From the NCBI GenBank assembly GCA_030674155.1, contig CM060323.1:40030114-40094113 (forward strand): a stretch of 64,000 bases of DNA, written 5' to 3'. Within the stretch, counting starts at the first letter, position 1. Each line of letters starts with the position of its first letter. Shown here piece by piece: positions 47,477 through 61,100 of the stretch. The position numbers and the translations under genes were made by a program. A model generated the notes under the pieces. That model worked only from the letters and a program-made list of their open reading frames with translations, ran no database searches and was not told where the DNA came from. Source of the DNA: Stramonita haemastoma (Eukaryota; Mollusca; Gastropoda; Neogastropoda; Muricidae).

Positions 47477-50400
47477 ATGGCGTCCATGGGAAAGCAGAAG
47501 TCTTCCAATCTGGATAAATCTCTCAGCAAAGGAAAGCCGGAGGTATGTGTGAAAAATATTGAGTGCAAATAAAAAAGATAGGAGCGAACTGTGACTAGGG
47601 CTAATATTTTAGCTAAATGTTGCATTGAAGGCATTTTTATACCGATGATCATTGCTCCATCACTGACGTCTTGAGCCAAACTCCTCCCATCTTTTTTGTC
47701 AGTCGAGCAGAAGTTGAATAAGAACCATGTACTTTGTAGCCCTCTACGTTGTCAGCAGCTCGTGTACTTCAGTTCAGTAGCAGATAGTCAACAAGGAAAT
47801 AAGACGGAATATTAGAGGGGGCCCAAAATGTTACGTCTTGGCGTTTGGAATGAAAACTGTGCATGAGGAAGACCAAAGTAAAGCCAAAGGGCCATAAAGT
47901 TGCATTATACATCAATACTGCCAATACATGTAAACTGTATGGGTTTCAGAACTTGTGACATCCGTTCTTGTACCCAGATTGAGGATATATTCGTACTGCC
48001 CTACTAATAATAATATTACTCATGATCTTCATTTCTAAAGACTGGTGCATGGAGGGGGGTGGGGGCAGGTTAACCTAGTGTTGTATACTGCTATATGGTA
48101 TGGTATTTATCAGGTTAGTGAACATAATCATACAACTCAAGATCGAGTCACCCTTTCAAGGGTAATTTCCCCCAGGAGTTGATCATGATTCATATTACTG
48201 GAACTCACACAGTTCTCTGAAATACCTTCAGATGAAACTATTTTTATAAACCAAGGTCCTTTGTGCGAACGCATACAAAAATCATGCACACAAGTTAAAA
48301 CCTGTGTACTTTTGGAAGAGTAAGCGATGTGCTGGTAGGAATGGAATTCACAAAATGTTTTTAAAAAACATATGTATGTACACTAGTGTCGTGTTTAGAC
48401 ATCATCTCCAAGGCTGGAATGCAGCTACCTCAATGGTGGGCAAAAAAGATTGCATATTATCATATTATGTATGCAAATTTGAATTGGCGTACCCGTGAGC
48501 TCTGGCCAAGGAACAAAGTGGGCAAAAAAAGACAATTGCATGGTGTAAGTTTATATATATATAGATAATAGAGCACATTTATGTCGTCTATACGATATAC
48601 CTAAGGCTGTATATCTAGAAGAGCTCTTAATTCAGGGTTCGCGCTAGGATTTTTTAAAACCGGTACTGCGAGTTGCCATTTCAGAGACATCTTGACCAAC
48701 TCCCCCAAAATCGGTCCCCAGAAAATAAAATCCAGTACGTACTGTGAACAACAAAACGAAACTATTCAGTGAGGGGGTGGGGGAGGGGGGGATTGTTGGG
48801 CAGCAAAACTAAATCTAAATTGAACGCGAATCTCTCAGACTTCGACTGCCGTGCTGCTTGCTGCCACTCGCTTCTTGGGCATGAAGCCACGAAGGAAATA
48901 GGATTTTTTTTTTCTAGCGCCTGTGCCACTGTCCGTGTCAGTCTGTTGTTTTGCATGGCATCATTCTTGTGACTTATATTCTTCTTTCTTGTTTCTATGC
49001 TTAGCGCTCATCTAGATCTTTGTTCATTTTAGATTTGGTTTTCGACTCTTCTCTCTGAAAGCAACGCGCAAATTCATAGTCATAGACCCTCGCTTCTCGC
49101 TTTCGTAAGAGCAGGCCGTCGTGTGCCGGTGGGAACGGATTACATTTACAAAACTGCATACACACGGGGACTGGATGTGAAAAAGCACAGGAGTGCTTAT
49201 TCCATTATCCTCGATATAAAAGATTAGATCAGATACATATATCTAGGACCACACATTTACTTGAAATTTGTGAATATTTAGTCGCCTGTCGTGCGAACGA
49301 TACAAAAATCATCTTCAACAGTTAAAAGCCTGTGTACTTTGGTAAAAGAGAGCTGGCGCTAGGAATGGTTCCAAAAATGTTTTCGAAGGTGTACAGTAGG
49401 TGTGTTTAGACTCATTCCAAGGCGGAATGCAGTACTCATGGTCAAAAATTGCATATTATCATATTTTTTTTTTGGGTACGTGAGATCATGGCACAGGCAA
49501 ACAAAGTGCAAAAAGACAGCTGGTGTAATTTTATATTACTAGAGTACATTATGTATATATACCGACATTACCAGGTTATCTGAAAATTCTTAATTTTGAC
49601 ATGTTTGCAAGATGAGAAATTTTGGTATATAACTCATGTACTGTCTTGTCTGAGACTTACATTTTCATAAGAATGGAGTCAGATCTGATATTGACTGTTG
49701 GAAAAAATCCAGAATTGAACACTAAAAATGACTCAACCCCCCCCCCCCCTTCCATAGTATAGCGCTGTGTCTGCAACCATGTTCTACTAGAATGTTTAGA
49801 TAGAGATCTCATACTTGTAAACCCACCCACCCTCTTTTTTTCTTCTTGTTGATCTGTCACGTGTCATGGGGATGGGATAGCCTAATGGTCAGAACATTGC
49901 ACTCGCAATTTGACAACCCGGGTTCGATTCGGATTCCCGGTCGAGGGGATTTTTCCTCTTGGAGTTAATATCAGTGCTGACTCCACTCTCCCCTAAAGTC
50001 TTTCGGATGAGACTAAAAACCAAGGCCCCATGTGCGACCGCACGCAGAACATCTTGCGCCAACGTTAAATCCTGTTCCGCTTTTCAAAGAGTAGGCCATC
50101 GTGTGCCGGTGGGGAACAGATGACATTTACAAAACTGCATAAATATGGGGACTGGATGTAAAAAAGCATATGATTGCTTATTCCATTATCTTCGATATAA
50201 ATAAATAAATAAATTAAGCATTAAATGCTAACAGCTATCAATCTCCTAAACCATGGTAGTATATATATCCAGGCTGCTGACTATCGGGGCCATATTGTCA
50301 TGATATTGTTAATTTTTAAATTTAACACATGCATTAATGCAAATTAGAATGAAGTGGAATGATTGTCTTCTTTGCCTAAAACGTACTATTCAAACCATTC

Positions 50401-51741
50401 AGCAAGCTCTTTACAACTTCATTACATGTGAGTCCTTATTAAACTACTCTCTTGTTAGCAAATTATTATACAACAAAATTTTATGATGATGTTACAAAGA
50501 TTGTGACTAATGAACTTGTGCAATGTCTGTTGTGTTGACCTGTCAGCCAGCCAGTTAGTGTTATTATCCTTGGTTAATGTGCATTCTGTGTCAGTTACTA
50601 TAATGCCTTTTCAAGATTTGGTAATGCCAATGGTTTGAAGCATACTGCATAGTGGTGCACTTTTAATTTTAAGGCCTTGATTTACAGCTTTAAATTTTAT
50701 GGGGATTCAGCTTGCAAAGATATTTACTTGTGGACACAAAACTGCTTGTACAGAACATCAGAAGTGACAGTTTATTGCAGTACATACCCAGTTGAATATT
50801 TTTTTCCATTCATTTTTTTTCATACATAAAATTACATTCTTGTTTAGAACCCACAACTTGTCACACTTTCTACAGGGAACATACTATCAAGTGCTAGTAA
50901 TAGTATCAGCCTCACTCAGTAACAGTACTAGTGATATAAAATATTGTGAATGTTGTTTTTCTTATTTTTACCATTTATAAATGTTTTATGTTATTGTTTA
51001 TATTCTGACAGTCATATCTTTCAGTTTCACTATCTTGCTCTATTTATTAGCTATTTTGGACATTATTGAAAATCTTGTATTTTGGTATAAATTCCTATCT
51101 GTGTCACAGTGTGTCTCTCTGTATTAATGTATCATCTGTATGGATTGTATCAGTGTATGTGTGTGCGTGCATGCGTTCGTGTGCATGCGTGTGCGGTGTG
51201 TGTGTGTGTGTGCGTGCATGTGTATCCACGTGTGTGTTTGTGTGTGTCTGCGTGTGTATCCGCGTGTGTGTCTGTGTGTAGAAGAGACTTGATCATTCAT
51301 AGGCAAGGTATAATTCTGTTTTCTTTTTTTGTTCTCAGGTGAATGTGGCTACCTTTGCTCTGCTGTTCTCAGAAATTGTGCAATATTGTCAGAATAGAGT
51401 CTACACTGTTCCTGAGCTTCAGACAAAGTAAGTGTGTGGAAATGCCGAGATTAATGATCCTGATGGTAGCAATTGCTGCAAGGTATTTTTGTGTAAGAAA
51501 AAAAAAAACCATGTACTACCCTGCTTAGTGCTAGGTATCTTTCTGTTAATAAAGAGACATCATGCTGTATCCATCTGTGTAGTGAATTTCGTGTTCTGTG
51601 TTAACTGAGAAAGTAAGACTTGAGAAGCCCTTACAATGGGGCAAGTATGGTTGGGGTTTCTTTTTTTTGGATGCCACATTATGATTAATCATGTACCCAC
51701 TTTAGAAAAAAGATCCATAATATATATATATTATTATTATA

Positions 51742-51784
<43 letters not shown>

Positions 51785-52043
51785 GCTTGATTACATGTGT
51801 GTTGAACTTCTTAAAAAGTTGAGTTTATTTTTACGGTAGTGATAGACTCATGATGTGAAATGTGTTTCACAAATGTTGAATTTTTTTATATTTTTTTTAA
51901 TCTTATCAGCCAGACTGATTGCCTGTCATTTTTCTTGGAGGTAACTTTATGAATTTGTTCTGCAGTTGATAGTTAGATTTTTAACAGTAGACAAATTAGT
52001 ATAATTCTCAATGATTAAGATCTTTTATAGTGTGTGTGTGTGT

Positions 52044-52090
<47 letters not shown>

Positions 52091-54807
52091 ACATGATTAA
52101 TACATATAATGATATACATGTGTGTTTGCATACATTTGAAAAAAAGAGAGATTGCTAGTCTTGGATTAGACAGAATATAGTACAAATGAGTTAAATCAAC
52201 AAGAAAATCTACTACCAGATAATTTTTTTACAAAACAGTGGCAGGTCATAAGTGACTAAGTATCATTCCTGTTGGGTATTTTTTAACATCCATTGATCAG
52301 AAACTTCACTTTGTCAGTGTTATTTGAGTTTTTATTTTGACTAGAGAAGATTGTGATTAAAAAAAATGGAAGTGATGTCATTGAATGTATTTGCTGTGTA
52401 GGCTGGCTGAGATGGGTCAGCATGTGGGTTCCCATCTACTGGATGTCCTCTTTGTGAGGGAAAAAGGCTTCAAGAGAGAGATCAAGCTCCTGAGTATGCT
52501 GATCTTCATCAAGTCCAACTTCTGGAAGGTAAATAGGATTGCTGGGCTCTTTCCTTAATCAACATGATCAAGGTTGTTGGGTTTTTTTTTTTTTTTTTTT
52601 TACTTCTTCATTGCATATGATGTTTTTTCTCTAGTCCTGCTGTCCCCACACCATTCATTCTGATTTTCCCCAGCCATACTTAGGGTCATCATACTGCTTC
52701 CTCAGGGTCGGAAGTCCACAATGGGATTGTTAATGTCAGACTGTCATGGGGCCACCAACCAGAAAGGCTCCGCATGGTTACTGGGTCACTTCAGTGGTGT
52801 TCTGTGGAGCCTGTTTGAGTCCACATACATGGGATACCACATGTCTATAAATCCCGTTACTGATGATGATAAGAGCTTAATTTCAAAGCCAGACTGAACG
52901 CGACTTCTACCATGGGTGGCAACCACCACAATATTCTTTCCAGTAGCTTATTGTAAGCCTCTGGTCCCAAAATTTGATGCCATCTCGCCAAAAGTACAAG
53001 ACAGATGTTCAACAATTCAGACATCTTTTTTGGGGGTGGGGTGGGTGGTACTGCCGCTAAATGTAAATGGACTACAGTACTTAGTAGCAGAATCTCATTG
53101 ACCTGGATCCTGAAGTCAATACCTTCCATTCTTTTAGACCATTTTTCATGTTGAGATTGGTGCATGCTATCCAGTGTGTCCTGCAGCTCAGAAATTTAAG
53201 ATATTCTATATTTCAGAAAAAGATTATGAAATTGAGATTTCCTTTAACATAAACAATTATTCTGTTAATCTAGATATATTTTTCAGGGTTTCTCGGCACC
53301 AAGCATTTAAGTTAAGCTCTTGCCTGTTACAGCTATCTGTATGTCAAAATGTTTATGTAGGTAAATCTGTACTTTTGTTGTTGCAGACTGTGTTTGGAAG
53401 GGAGGCTGAGAAACTGGAACAAGCTAATGATGACGAAAGAACTTGTATCCTTGATTTGAAACTAGTGTTTTGAATGCAAATGTTTGAATTAGTATAAAAC
53501 ATGTGCTTGTAATTTTTGCTTGCTTCGGCGCACTTCGGTTTGACCATCATTGGAAAGTGTGAAAGAAATTGACAGAGAGAGAGAGAGTGTGTGTGTGTGT
53601 GTGTATGTTTGTGTGTATTTATTTTTACTGAAGTGTGTTTTGCTGTACAAAAGAGTCTTTATAATGAAGTCTTTGACAGTGTTCTGTGAATTAATAGTTT
53701 TATTGAAAAATTAAGCTTACAAGTTTCAGAGCAAGTACCCAAAGATGTAAAATATAGCTAAGTGGTTTAAGAAAAAAAAGGCCTCCTAGCAGATTGCTCA
53801 GGATAGAATTAAAGACACTTGCTCTAAGATATGGGTAAGTGGATTGTAACTATAGATTGTGAGTGGCCATTAGAAAATCAAATTTGATCATATACACCAA
53901 ATCTCGTAAACTGGATGTATCTTTTAAACTGGATATAGATATATCTTGAATCTCTACTGTTCATATTATTTATGGCTGTGACTGTCAGCTGAACATGGTG
54001 TCAAACGGTTCAATCTCCTATGGTTCAACATTTTCAGCGTTGTGTATAAATACCAAATGCACAGTGGCGCTGTTTGAACTTATGGTACAGTGACAAGAAA
54101 TGCAGTTAAAAAAAAAACACACCAAAAAACCCTTCCCCCTAAAACAGAAAATAAATGCAATTTCTGTACTGTTGATAGATCTTGGTCCTTTGTATATCAC
54201 ATGTTTATCATTACCTCATTGTTGATATTGGCCTGTAGAAAAGTTTATGTACCTGCATATTTTATTTTGTTCTTTGACTTTTAATCAGATTATATCATTG
54301 AAAAAGAGCCCCTGGTGAACAGATTTATTTCAGTTCCAAAAGACAAAGGTGAGTAGAAATATATACAACAAACTGTTAATATATCAATTACCACAGTGTG
54401 TCTGTGGGGAAAAAAAAGTTGAAATCAAAAGTTACAATTATCACTGTAAAGACTGTAGTACTCCTACTGTGCATTTTTTTTTTTCTAGATTGTACTGTGC
54501 AGGATTTATCAACATATCCCTACCGACTTGTATATTTACAGGGGTAAAACATTTTAGAATCCTACTTTAGCTTCATCACAGTGACTTTACTATATTTTTA
54601 TTAGTTTAATTTATTGATTTGATGTCTTTTCAATATCAAGCTGAAAGGCCAAAAATGAAAATGTTTTATTAATATCTAACAAGTGTCTTGTAGTTAATGA
54701 CAGATGCTCATGGAGAGCCACCTGTCCATATTTCATGACTTAAATGGCAATAAAATATTTGGAATCTGAATCTATAACAAATCAAAGCTATTTTGAGGAT
54801 TAAAAAA

Positions 54808-54840
<33 letters not shown>

Positions 54841-55030
54841 CAGTGGATTCGTTTATATCATATATATATATAATATTTGTAGAAGAATATGACATGTAAG
54901 ACACCTTTGGCTTTTATCTACAACTTTTGTATGTGGGTCATCTTGTTCTGCAAATCAAAACTTAGATGAAATAATGTTAGTCTGTTGATGGAATCCAGCA
55001 CATTGTCTAACTTTACACACAAATTTATTT

Positions 55031-55071
<41 letters not shown>

Positions 55072-56351
55072 ATTCTTTTATATTGAGGATAATGGGATAA
55101 GTTAAGTTAAAGTCTGTCCCGAGCCTAAGGCTCATCAGGCCGGTGCTTATCCCGGTTTCTGTGGCGTTAAGCGACTGAGAGTCATAGACTCCCCCCTGGA
55201 TAGGACGCCAGTCTATCGCAGGGTTAACCCCCAACACAAGGTTGGTACCCCTTTTACACCTGGGTGGGGTGAGAAAATAGCCGTAAAGTGCCTTTTCCAA
55301 GGGCACAACGCCATAGCCGAAAGCTGGGATCGAACCCGCAACCTTCAGATTACGAGTCCAACGCCCTAACCACTAGACTACAGCGGCGGCTTAATGGATA
55401 AGCCCTCATGCTTTTTTACATCCAGTCCCCGTGTGTATGCAGTTTTGTAAATGTCAATTTAAATGATGTATGGACTTGCTTTGGAAGAAATTAATCTGAA
55501 TTTGGTTCTACTTGTTTTGATGAAAATCATGCATGTGAGATTTTTTTCAACTGATTTGTGGTTGTTTTTTTTTCTCGTTAATTTTCAGGGAGTCTGAATT
55601 GTGCTGCTTTCACTGCTGGAATGCTGGAGGCCGTTTTGAATGGAGCCAACTTTGTGAGTGCCATTTGTATCTTGTTATGTGACCAGTTTCCTTTCTTTTT
55701 TTGTGTGCATATTTTATAAGGAAGCTGTGCATAATGCCACATCAACTGTATTGATACATAATACTCAACAGTGACAGTAGAAAATATATATACACAAAAG
55801 TTTTACAGCACACACACACACACACACACAACAGCAGCAACATAATAAGTTTCACAGGTATGTAACAATAAAAAAAAAAAAGTCAGTATGTGACTAAAAG
55901 TTTTAAAAAGAGAAGGGAACTTGACTTGCATAATTTCGATGTGAAAAGATGTGGCAGAAAAGATGCATGAGTTAAAGGGGTTTATATATTCCAACCAAAC
56001 TGAAATGTAACTTATGACAAGATACGTGCATTACCATGATGTGTATGTTTGGACTGACAGAAATGTGATTAATGTGCATTACGATGATGTGTATGCTCAG
56101 ACTAACTGAAATGTGACCTATATGTGCATTACGATGATGTGTATGTTTGGACTAACTGAAATGTGACCTGTGTGCATTATGATGATTTATACGTTCGGAC
56201 TAACTGAAATGTGACGTTCGGACTAACTGAAATGTGACGTGTGTGTTTTCAGCCAGCCAAGGTGACTGTGCACTGGCACAAAGGCACGTGCTTCATGATC
56301 AAGTTCGATGAGTCCGTCATTGCCAGAGACAAGACCATTGACAGCCGTTAA
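47477..56351 (+). CDS. TRAPPC5: TRAPPC5 (Trs31), trafficking protein particle complex subunit 5, seven coding exons
   Basis: Coding exons are 47477-47542, 51339-51427, 52402-52528, 53387-53444, 54289-54348, 55589-55653 and 56253-56351. All introns start with GT and end with AG, and the phases join without a break into 187 residues, against about 188 in human TRAPPC5. Recognised family signatures include TFALLFSEIVQYCQNRV in exon 2, FGREAEKLEQANDDERT in exon 4, YYIIEKEPLVNRFISVPKD in exon 5, LNCAAFTAGMLEAVL in exon 6 and AKVTVHWHKGTCFMIKF in exon 7. The family belongs to the Bet3-like fold and is a core subunit of the TRAPP complexes, which tether vesicles at the Golgi and activate Rab GTPases (established knowledge). 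The start is the ATG in exon 1; a second in-frame ATG lies three codons on. The basic, Ser/Lys-rich N-terminus is the least conserved part, so the exon 1 call is slightly weaker. The gene converges on WDR18. Nothing broken was seen. Confidence 0.96.
48125..48320 (+). mobile_element. Strongly diverged SINE a in TRAPPC5 intron 1
   Basis: Recognisable pieces: ttccctccaggagtt-like text, cagatgaaactattttta, aaccaaggtcctttgtgcga, acgcatac and aagttaaaacctgtgta. The head is lost. Confidence 0.5.
48255..48610. repeat. Duplicated segment in TRAPPC5 intron 1, copy 1
   Basis: Shares gtgcgaacgcatacaaaaat, cctgtgtacttttggaag, gattgcatattatcatatta and caaggctggaatgcagcta with 49285-49575. Confidence 0.8.
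49100..49232 (+). mobile_element. tRNA-derived SINE a, 3' part, TRAPPC5 intron 1
   Basis: Shows gtaagagcaggccgtcgtgt, gccggtgggaacggattaca, aaaactgcatacacacgggg, ending tcgatataaaagattagatc. Confidence 0.8.
49285..49575. repeat. Duplicated segment in TRAPPC5 intron 1, copy 2 (many small deletions)
   Basis: Matches copy 1 (gtgcgaacgatacaaaaatc, cctgtgtactttggtaaaag, aattgcatattatcatattt) but with many one- to four-base losses, making it about 60 bases shorter. Confidence 0.78.
49866..50217 (+). mobile_element. tRNA-derived SINE a, full length, TRAPPC5 intron 1
   Basis: Head gggatgggatagcctaatgg with A box TAGCCTAATGG, B-box-like GGTTCGATTCG, body with gaggggatttttcctcttgg and aaaaaccaaggccccatgtg, tail ataaataaataaataaatta. 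Confidence 0.9.
51150..51282. repeat. (TG)n-rich tract in TRAPPC5 intron 1
   Basis: tgtgtgcgtgcatgcgttcg and related TG/GCGTG units just before exon 2 (starts 51339). Confidence 0.9.
51718..51780. repeat. (TA)n tract, TRAPPC5 intron 2
   Basis: Alternating TATA with a TTATTATTAT break; can form a cruciform. Similar tracts lie at 54825-54840 and 55036-55070. Confidence 0.93.
52030..52088. repeat. (TG)n tract, TRAPPC5 intron 2
   Basis: Nearly perfect TGTG run of about 58 bases with one ggt interruption. Confidence 0.95.
55066..55458 (-). mobile_element. SINE a remnant interrupted by SINE b, TRAPPC5 intron 5
   Basis: ttttatattgaggataatgg lies left and taagccctcatgctttttta, catccagtccccgtgtgtat right of a nested SINE b. 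Together they form the 3' end of SINE a on the - strand. The near repeat TAATGG(G)ATAAG on both sides is the target-site duplication. Confidence 0.8.
55101..55390 (-). mobile_element. tRNA-derived SINE b nested in SINE a
   Basis: Nearly identical over its whole length to the copy at 30519-30814 (differences such as cgctaag/cgttaag and a few indels). Such likeness suggests recent activity. B box GGTTCGATCCC is intact. Confidence 0.87.
55995..56250. repeat. Minisatellite at the 3' end of TRAPPC5 intron 6
   Basis: About five units of gtgcattacgatgatgtgta, tgttcggactaactgaaatg, tgacc. The last units (56206-56245) are shortened to the 'gttcggactaactgaaatgt gac' part and end just before the acceptor of the last coding exon at 56253. 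Confidence 0.9.
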
Positions 56352-57673
56352 ACCGAGTCAGTGAATTATCACGTTGCGTAGAACTAGGCCTAAGAGAGTG
56401 CTGGGTGTCTCACTATTTCATGTGTATCGCAACATGGTGAGCAGTGTTGATAAGCATCCTCATAAACTTTTCCTAGATGTACATTTTGGTCAGATTTGTA
56501 TGTTTGATTGTAGGAGCAAAGCCTAGCTGAAAGAAGTGATGTTTTACAGAATGGCTGTTTGTTTACATGCTAATTCAGAATAAGTGTTTTGAAGCTGGTG
56601 TATGTGTGTGGGTGGGTGTGTGTGTGTGTAAATGATGGAGCACTGTAGCTTTTCTGTTGCTTTTGTGTGTGTATGCATGTGTGTCAAGGAACTAATTGTA
56701 CGGTTTTGATTGCAGTTATGATTTTTGTGAATTTTATATGCACATACTGACCGAGTTGAGTAAAAAATTTTTTTTTTCTTTTTCAATTTCAGCTGACTCA
56801 CAACTCTTTTACAGTGATTTGCTAGTTTTTTCCTTCAAAGACTGAAGTTGTTGCATAGTCCTTGGCAGCAGCATTTTCTTTTTTTTTTTAAATCAACACA
56901 TCCATAAAATAGGATGTTAAGTTGACAGGCCAGTTATGATCATGTTGTTTGTAGGAAAGTGAACCAAAACTTGCTGTCCTGTTTGTTTGCAATTTAGCAG
57001 TGTTCACATTAGGAATGTCAGCTGTTTTAGATGAATATGATTTTATTTTAATCAATTTGTGGTATACTGTTAAGGCTTTTTTTCAGGTGCGTGTGTTTGT
57101 TGGAAAGGGGGAGGGAATTAACAGTTGAGTTCACAATTGTGATGCTCCACCACATAAGGAGTCGCATTGCACCAGAGGTCAATTTTTAGTTATAGACATT
57201 TTTTAAAATCTGCAGTGACATGGCTATACAATAGAAAAAACAGATTGAAAATTGGACACTTTTATGAAAAGTTATTACAAGTTGAAATGATAGACTGCAT
57301 GAAATGACAAAACGAGAAATGGACTAGTTTAGCATCATAATAAATGGTCAGAATGAGGGCTTGGGGAGTTTTAAAGCATGTTTAAAAGCAAAAGGATACA
57401 AAATTATGACTTTGTATTTCATTGCAAGGTAGAATAATGGCTATAGTTTTATAATCAATCAAAATCTGAAAATTGCCAACTTGACCCCACCTGCCTTTAA
57501 TGGCTTCTAGCGGGGAAATGGGTTATGTGCTAAGCAACTCATTTTGTGGTGGAGCACCACAATTACCAATTCTCTTTTCATTCATGTTTTGGCATCAGCT
57601 GTTGCATTTGTGTGCACTATCTGCATCTGTCATTGACTGGAGTAGAGATGATTTACAACTGGTCAAGGTCATT

Positions 57674-57679
57674 AATAAA
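57674..57679 (+). terminator. Candidate polyadenylation signal of TRAPPC5
   Basis: An AATAAA hexamer lies about 1.3 kb after the TRAPPC5 stop and is followed by a T/G-rich stretch (tatgtttttctgatgtg), as expected for a cleavage site. It is the best candidate between the two convergent genes; earlier, weaker signals cannot be excluded. Confidence 0.5.
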
Positions 57680-58068
57680 GTATGTTTTTCTGATGTGCTG
57701 TTTTAAAGGGTTTTTTTCTTTGTTGTTGTGTCCTCTTTTACATCACTGTCAAGGTTTCAAAGCCTTTCTTCCTTAAAGTTGTCAGTTATTTAACTTGTTA
57801 GGTGCTGACCGTGATACATAGTGAACATGCTTCAGTCCTTTTGGCATACATGGACTGCTCATGCCATATACGTCAGTTGTGTTCTGTGAGAAATGGCAGT
57901 GATCGTTTCATGCAGATTAGGAGTGTTAAAAATGTCTGATTCTTCCAGTGGATGTATACATCCATTCTTGGATTTTATACACATACATCATTTTAAAGCA
58001 TACATTTTTTCTCACATCCTCACTGCATGACAATTTCAAGCAAGCATATGAACATTCATGTTTCAAAT

Positions 58069-58074
58069 TTTATT
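58069..58074 (-). terminator. Candidate polyadenylation signal of WDR18
   Basis: TTTATT on the + strand reads AATAAA on the - strand, about 115 bases after the WDR18 stop codon, a normal distance for a short 3' UTR. With the TRAPPC5 signal at 57.67 kb, the two transcripts would end about 0.4 kb apart, tail to tail. Confidence 0.55.
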
Positions 58075-58189
58075 AAAATTGCGCTCTCTCTCTCTCTCTC
58101 TTACACACACACACACATTCACTCTGCTTTTCTTGCACTGACATAATGTCATTTAAAAAAAACAACCGTCCTTTTTTTTGTACTAGTGT

Positions 58190-61100
58190 CTATTTTATAC
58201 TTTGATGTTTGTCCTGTGTCACAATGTCCTTGGTCACACGACTGTACAGGTCTTTGTTGACTTGTTTCAGCTGGGCGATCTCCCTCTCCAATGACTGGAT
58301 TTTCTCTGATGCATCCATAGGTTCCTCGCTGTCTTTTTTTGCCTGTACACACACACATCCAGCAAACATGAACTTAAGTTTTGAACTATCACGATCATCT
58401 TCAATTCAATTTAAACATTTTATCATCTCAAAAACAGAGAAATTCATGTGGGTTACAAGCCATACATAAAAAAGTAAATAGAACAACAAAAAAAACCCAC
58501 ACATTTATCACAGGAATGACACAGCACAGATTGCAACCATTACATCTTGGTTACATTTTTTAAACTTGTGCAAGAAAATGGACAAGCTATAATTGCTTAA
58601 TTAAAAAAAACATAATTTTAATACAATTTAAAGCGACTTTATCATGTTCATACAACAAAAGTGTAATACATGAACAACATCAAAATAATCTGAAGGGTAC
58701 TTTTCCATTGGTGAACCTTCTCTGACAGTTATGATGCTGCTGGTCCATAACAAGATGGGATAGCCTAATGGTCAGAACACTGCGCTCGCAATTTGACAAC
58801 CCGGGTTCAATTCCCATTCGAGGAGATTTTTCTCCTGGAGTTGACATCAGTGCAGACTCCACTCTCCCCCAAAGTCCTTTGGATGAGACTATAAACCGAG
58901 GCCCCGTGTGTGAACGCACGCAGAACATCTTGTGCACATGTTAAATCCTGTTCTGCTTTTCATAAGAGTAGGCCATCATGTGCCGGTGGGAACAGATGAC
59001 ATTTACAAAACTGCATACACGTGGGTACTGGATGTAAAAAAGCATGAGAATGCTTATCCCATTATCCTCGATATAAAAGAATATAATAAAATAAAAAAAA
59101 TAAAAAATAACAAATCTCATGGCATTTGTCTTACCTCCAATGCTGAACACAGCCCCAACATGCTGGCGATATCGGCTCCAAAGTCTGTAACTGGCACCTG
59201 AAAACAAAACATAATTTATCTTTATTGAACCAGAGTTTTCATTCACCAACTGTTACTATAAAATCAATTCAACAATGCCTGCTGGTGAATAATGGCATGG
59301 TTTACACCGTCTGTAAGCTGACATGTACAAATCTTTTTTCACAATTAGATCATAAATAGAGTGCCTATTTTCACTGAGTTACAGCAGTTTTTGTAAATAT
59401 CGAAAGTATTTATATTCATTGCGAGTTACCATACTTTCTGCATATATTAGTACCTTTATTCACTGTGAGTTACTGCACTTTCTGTAAATAACAAAAGTAC
59501 CTATATTCACTGAGAGTTTTACAGGCCCACAATTTCTGACGTATTATTAGCATATATATACAGCACACAGGCAGATGAAACCAGCCTGGCTAAGAAGTAG
59601 CATCAGTTCTGTTTCCAACTGAAAATACCACCCTCAGATATTTATTTACTTCAGATTTATCAGAATTCGTCTTCAAGACCCATAAAATATAAATCAATGG
59701 GTAAAAACCCCCAGATATGATGAAGATTAAACTTGCATACTGAACATAATCCATATGTGCCCTCTTGATTCCATTTCTTTTGTAACAGGGGTAGAGAAAA
59801 GAAACTGACCTGTGAAGTATCTGAAATAGTGATGTTGAACTCTACGCCATTTCCGCCCTCATCGCTTGCTATCTGGTGTTTGAAGCTGATGGCAGGGCTA
59901 TGTCGCGCTGCAGTGGACGTTTGAACACAAGGTGGAATAATCAGCACATTTTGCACAGCATCTGAAAAAAGAAGGAAATAAAAGATAAACAAAGCAAGGT
60001 CTTAACACATTTTAGACTTACTAGAGACAAAGGGAGTCAGAGATATTAACGAAGCCAAACAGTAATAAATGACATGTATGAATGGACAGAGAAAATAACA
60101 ATTTCTAAAAATTCCTAGAGGATTTATCCCTCTATGCTACAGGTGATTTTGTATCAAAAGTCTTCAAAGGCTGTTATGGGGATGGTTGTCACTTAGAGCC
60201 AGGTAAGGGAGTGGGTATCTCACATAGTGCTTGTCAGTGTGTGATAACTGATGAACTGTGATGTGTAAGTATTAGATTTTAGTGTTTAGTGTATACCCTT
60301 TCCACCATATGCAGCAGGTGTGCAGATTATGCCTCTTTGTACAGAAGATGACTTTATTAATCATAACATCTTCACAACTAATAACAACCACCAGTATCAT
60401 CACCACCACCAAATTGCAATGTGAAGCTAAAATCTAAAGAACAATTTAGAAGAAAATTACATGACTTTCACATGGAACATATTTGTATTTGAGTAATGAT
60501 TCAATTAATGTTGTTTGCTGTCTAATCTTTCATGATATCCTCGTGCTTCTGTTCCCTCCATGCTCGCCCTGATTTCTAAACACTCGATCACATCCAAGCT
60601 TGTTCTGTTGTGCCCTGAGAGTCAGTTGTGTACAGGCAGCTGGTTAACTGTGAATGTTCAACTGTGTCTGTAGACCCCACTTGTTCAGCTTCAGCTGATA
60701 AAACTTAGTTACAGAGAGACTCAAACCTCCTCTTTCTTGCCGATGCAATATTCATTAAAACCATAATTTAAAAAAATCACCTGAAAGTAGTATAGTTGTA
60801 GAGTTCTCAAGCTTTTCCAGGTCCCAGATCTTCAGAGATTTGTCCTGAGAACCTGACACTAAGCGCAGGGCGTCACTGGACAGTGCCAGACAGGTGACAG
60901 CGCCCCTGCAACAGCCACAACATCAGTCAGTCACCTCTCTTCTCTGCATCATTACACAGAACGTCAGAAAATAATGTTCAATACACATAATTATATTCAT
61001 TTCCCCATTATGCAGAATATCATGAAAATAATTTTAAATACACTATATATTCATTTCTACATGATGCAGAATATCATGAAAATAATTAAAATGATTTTAA

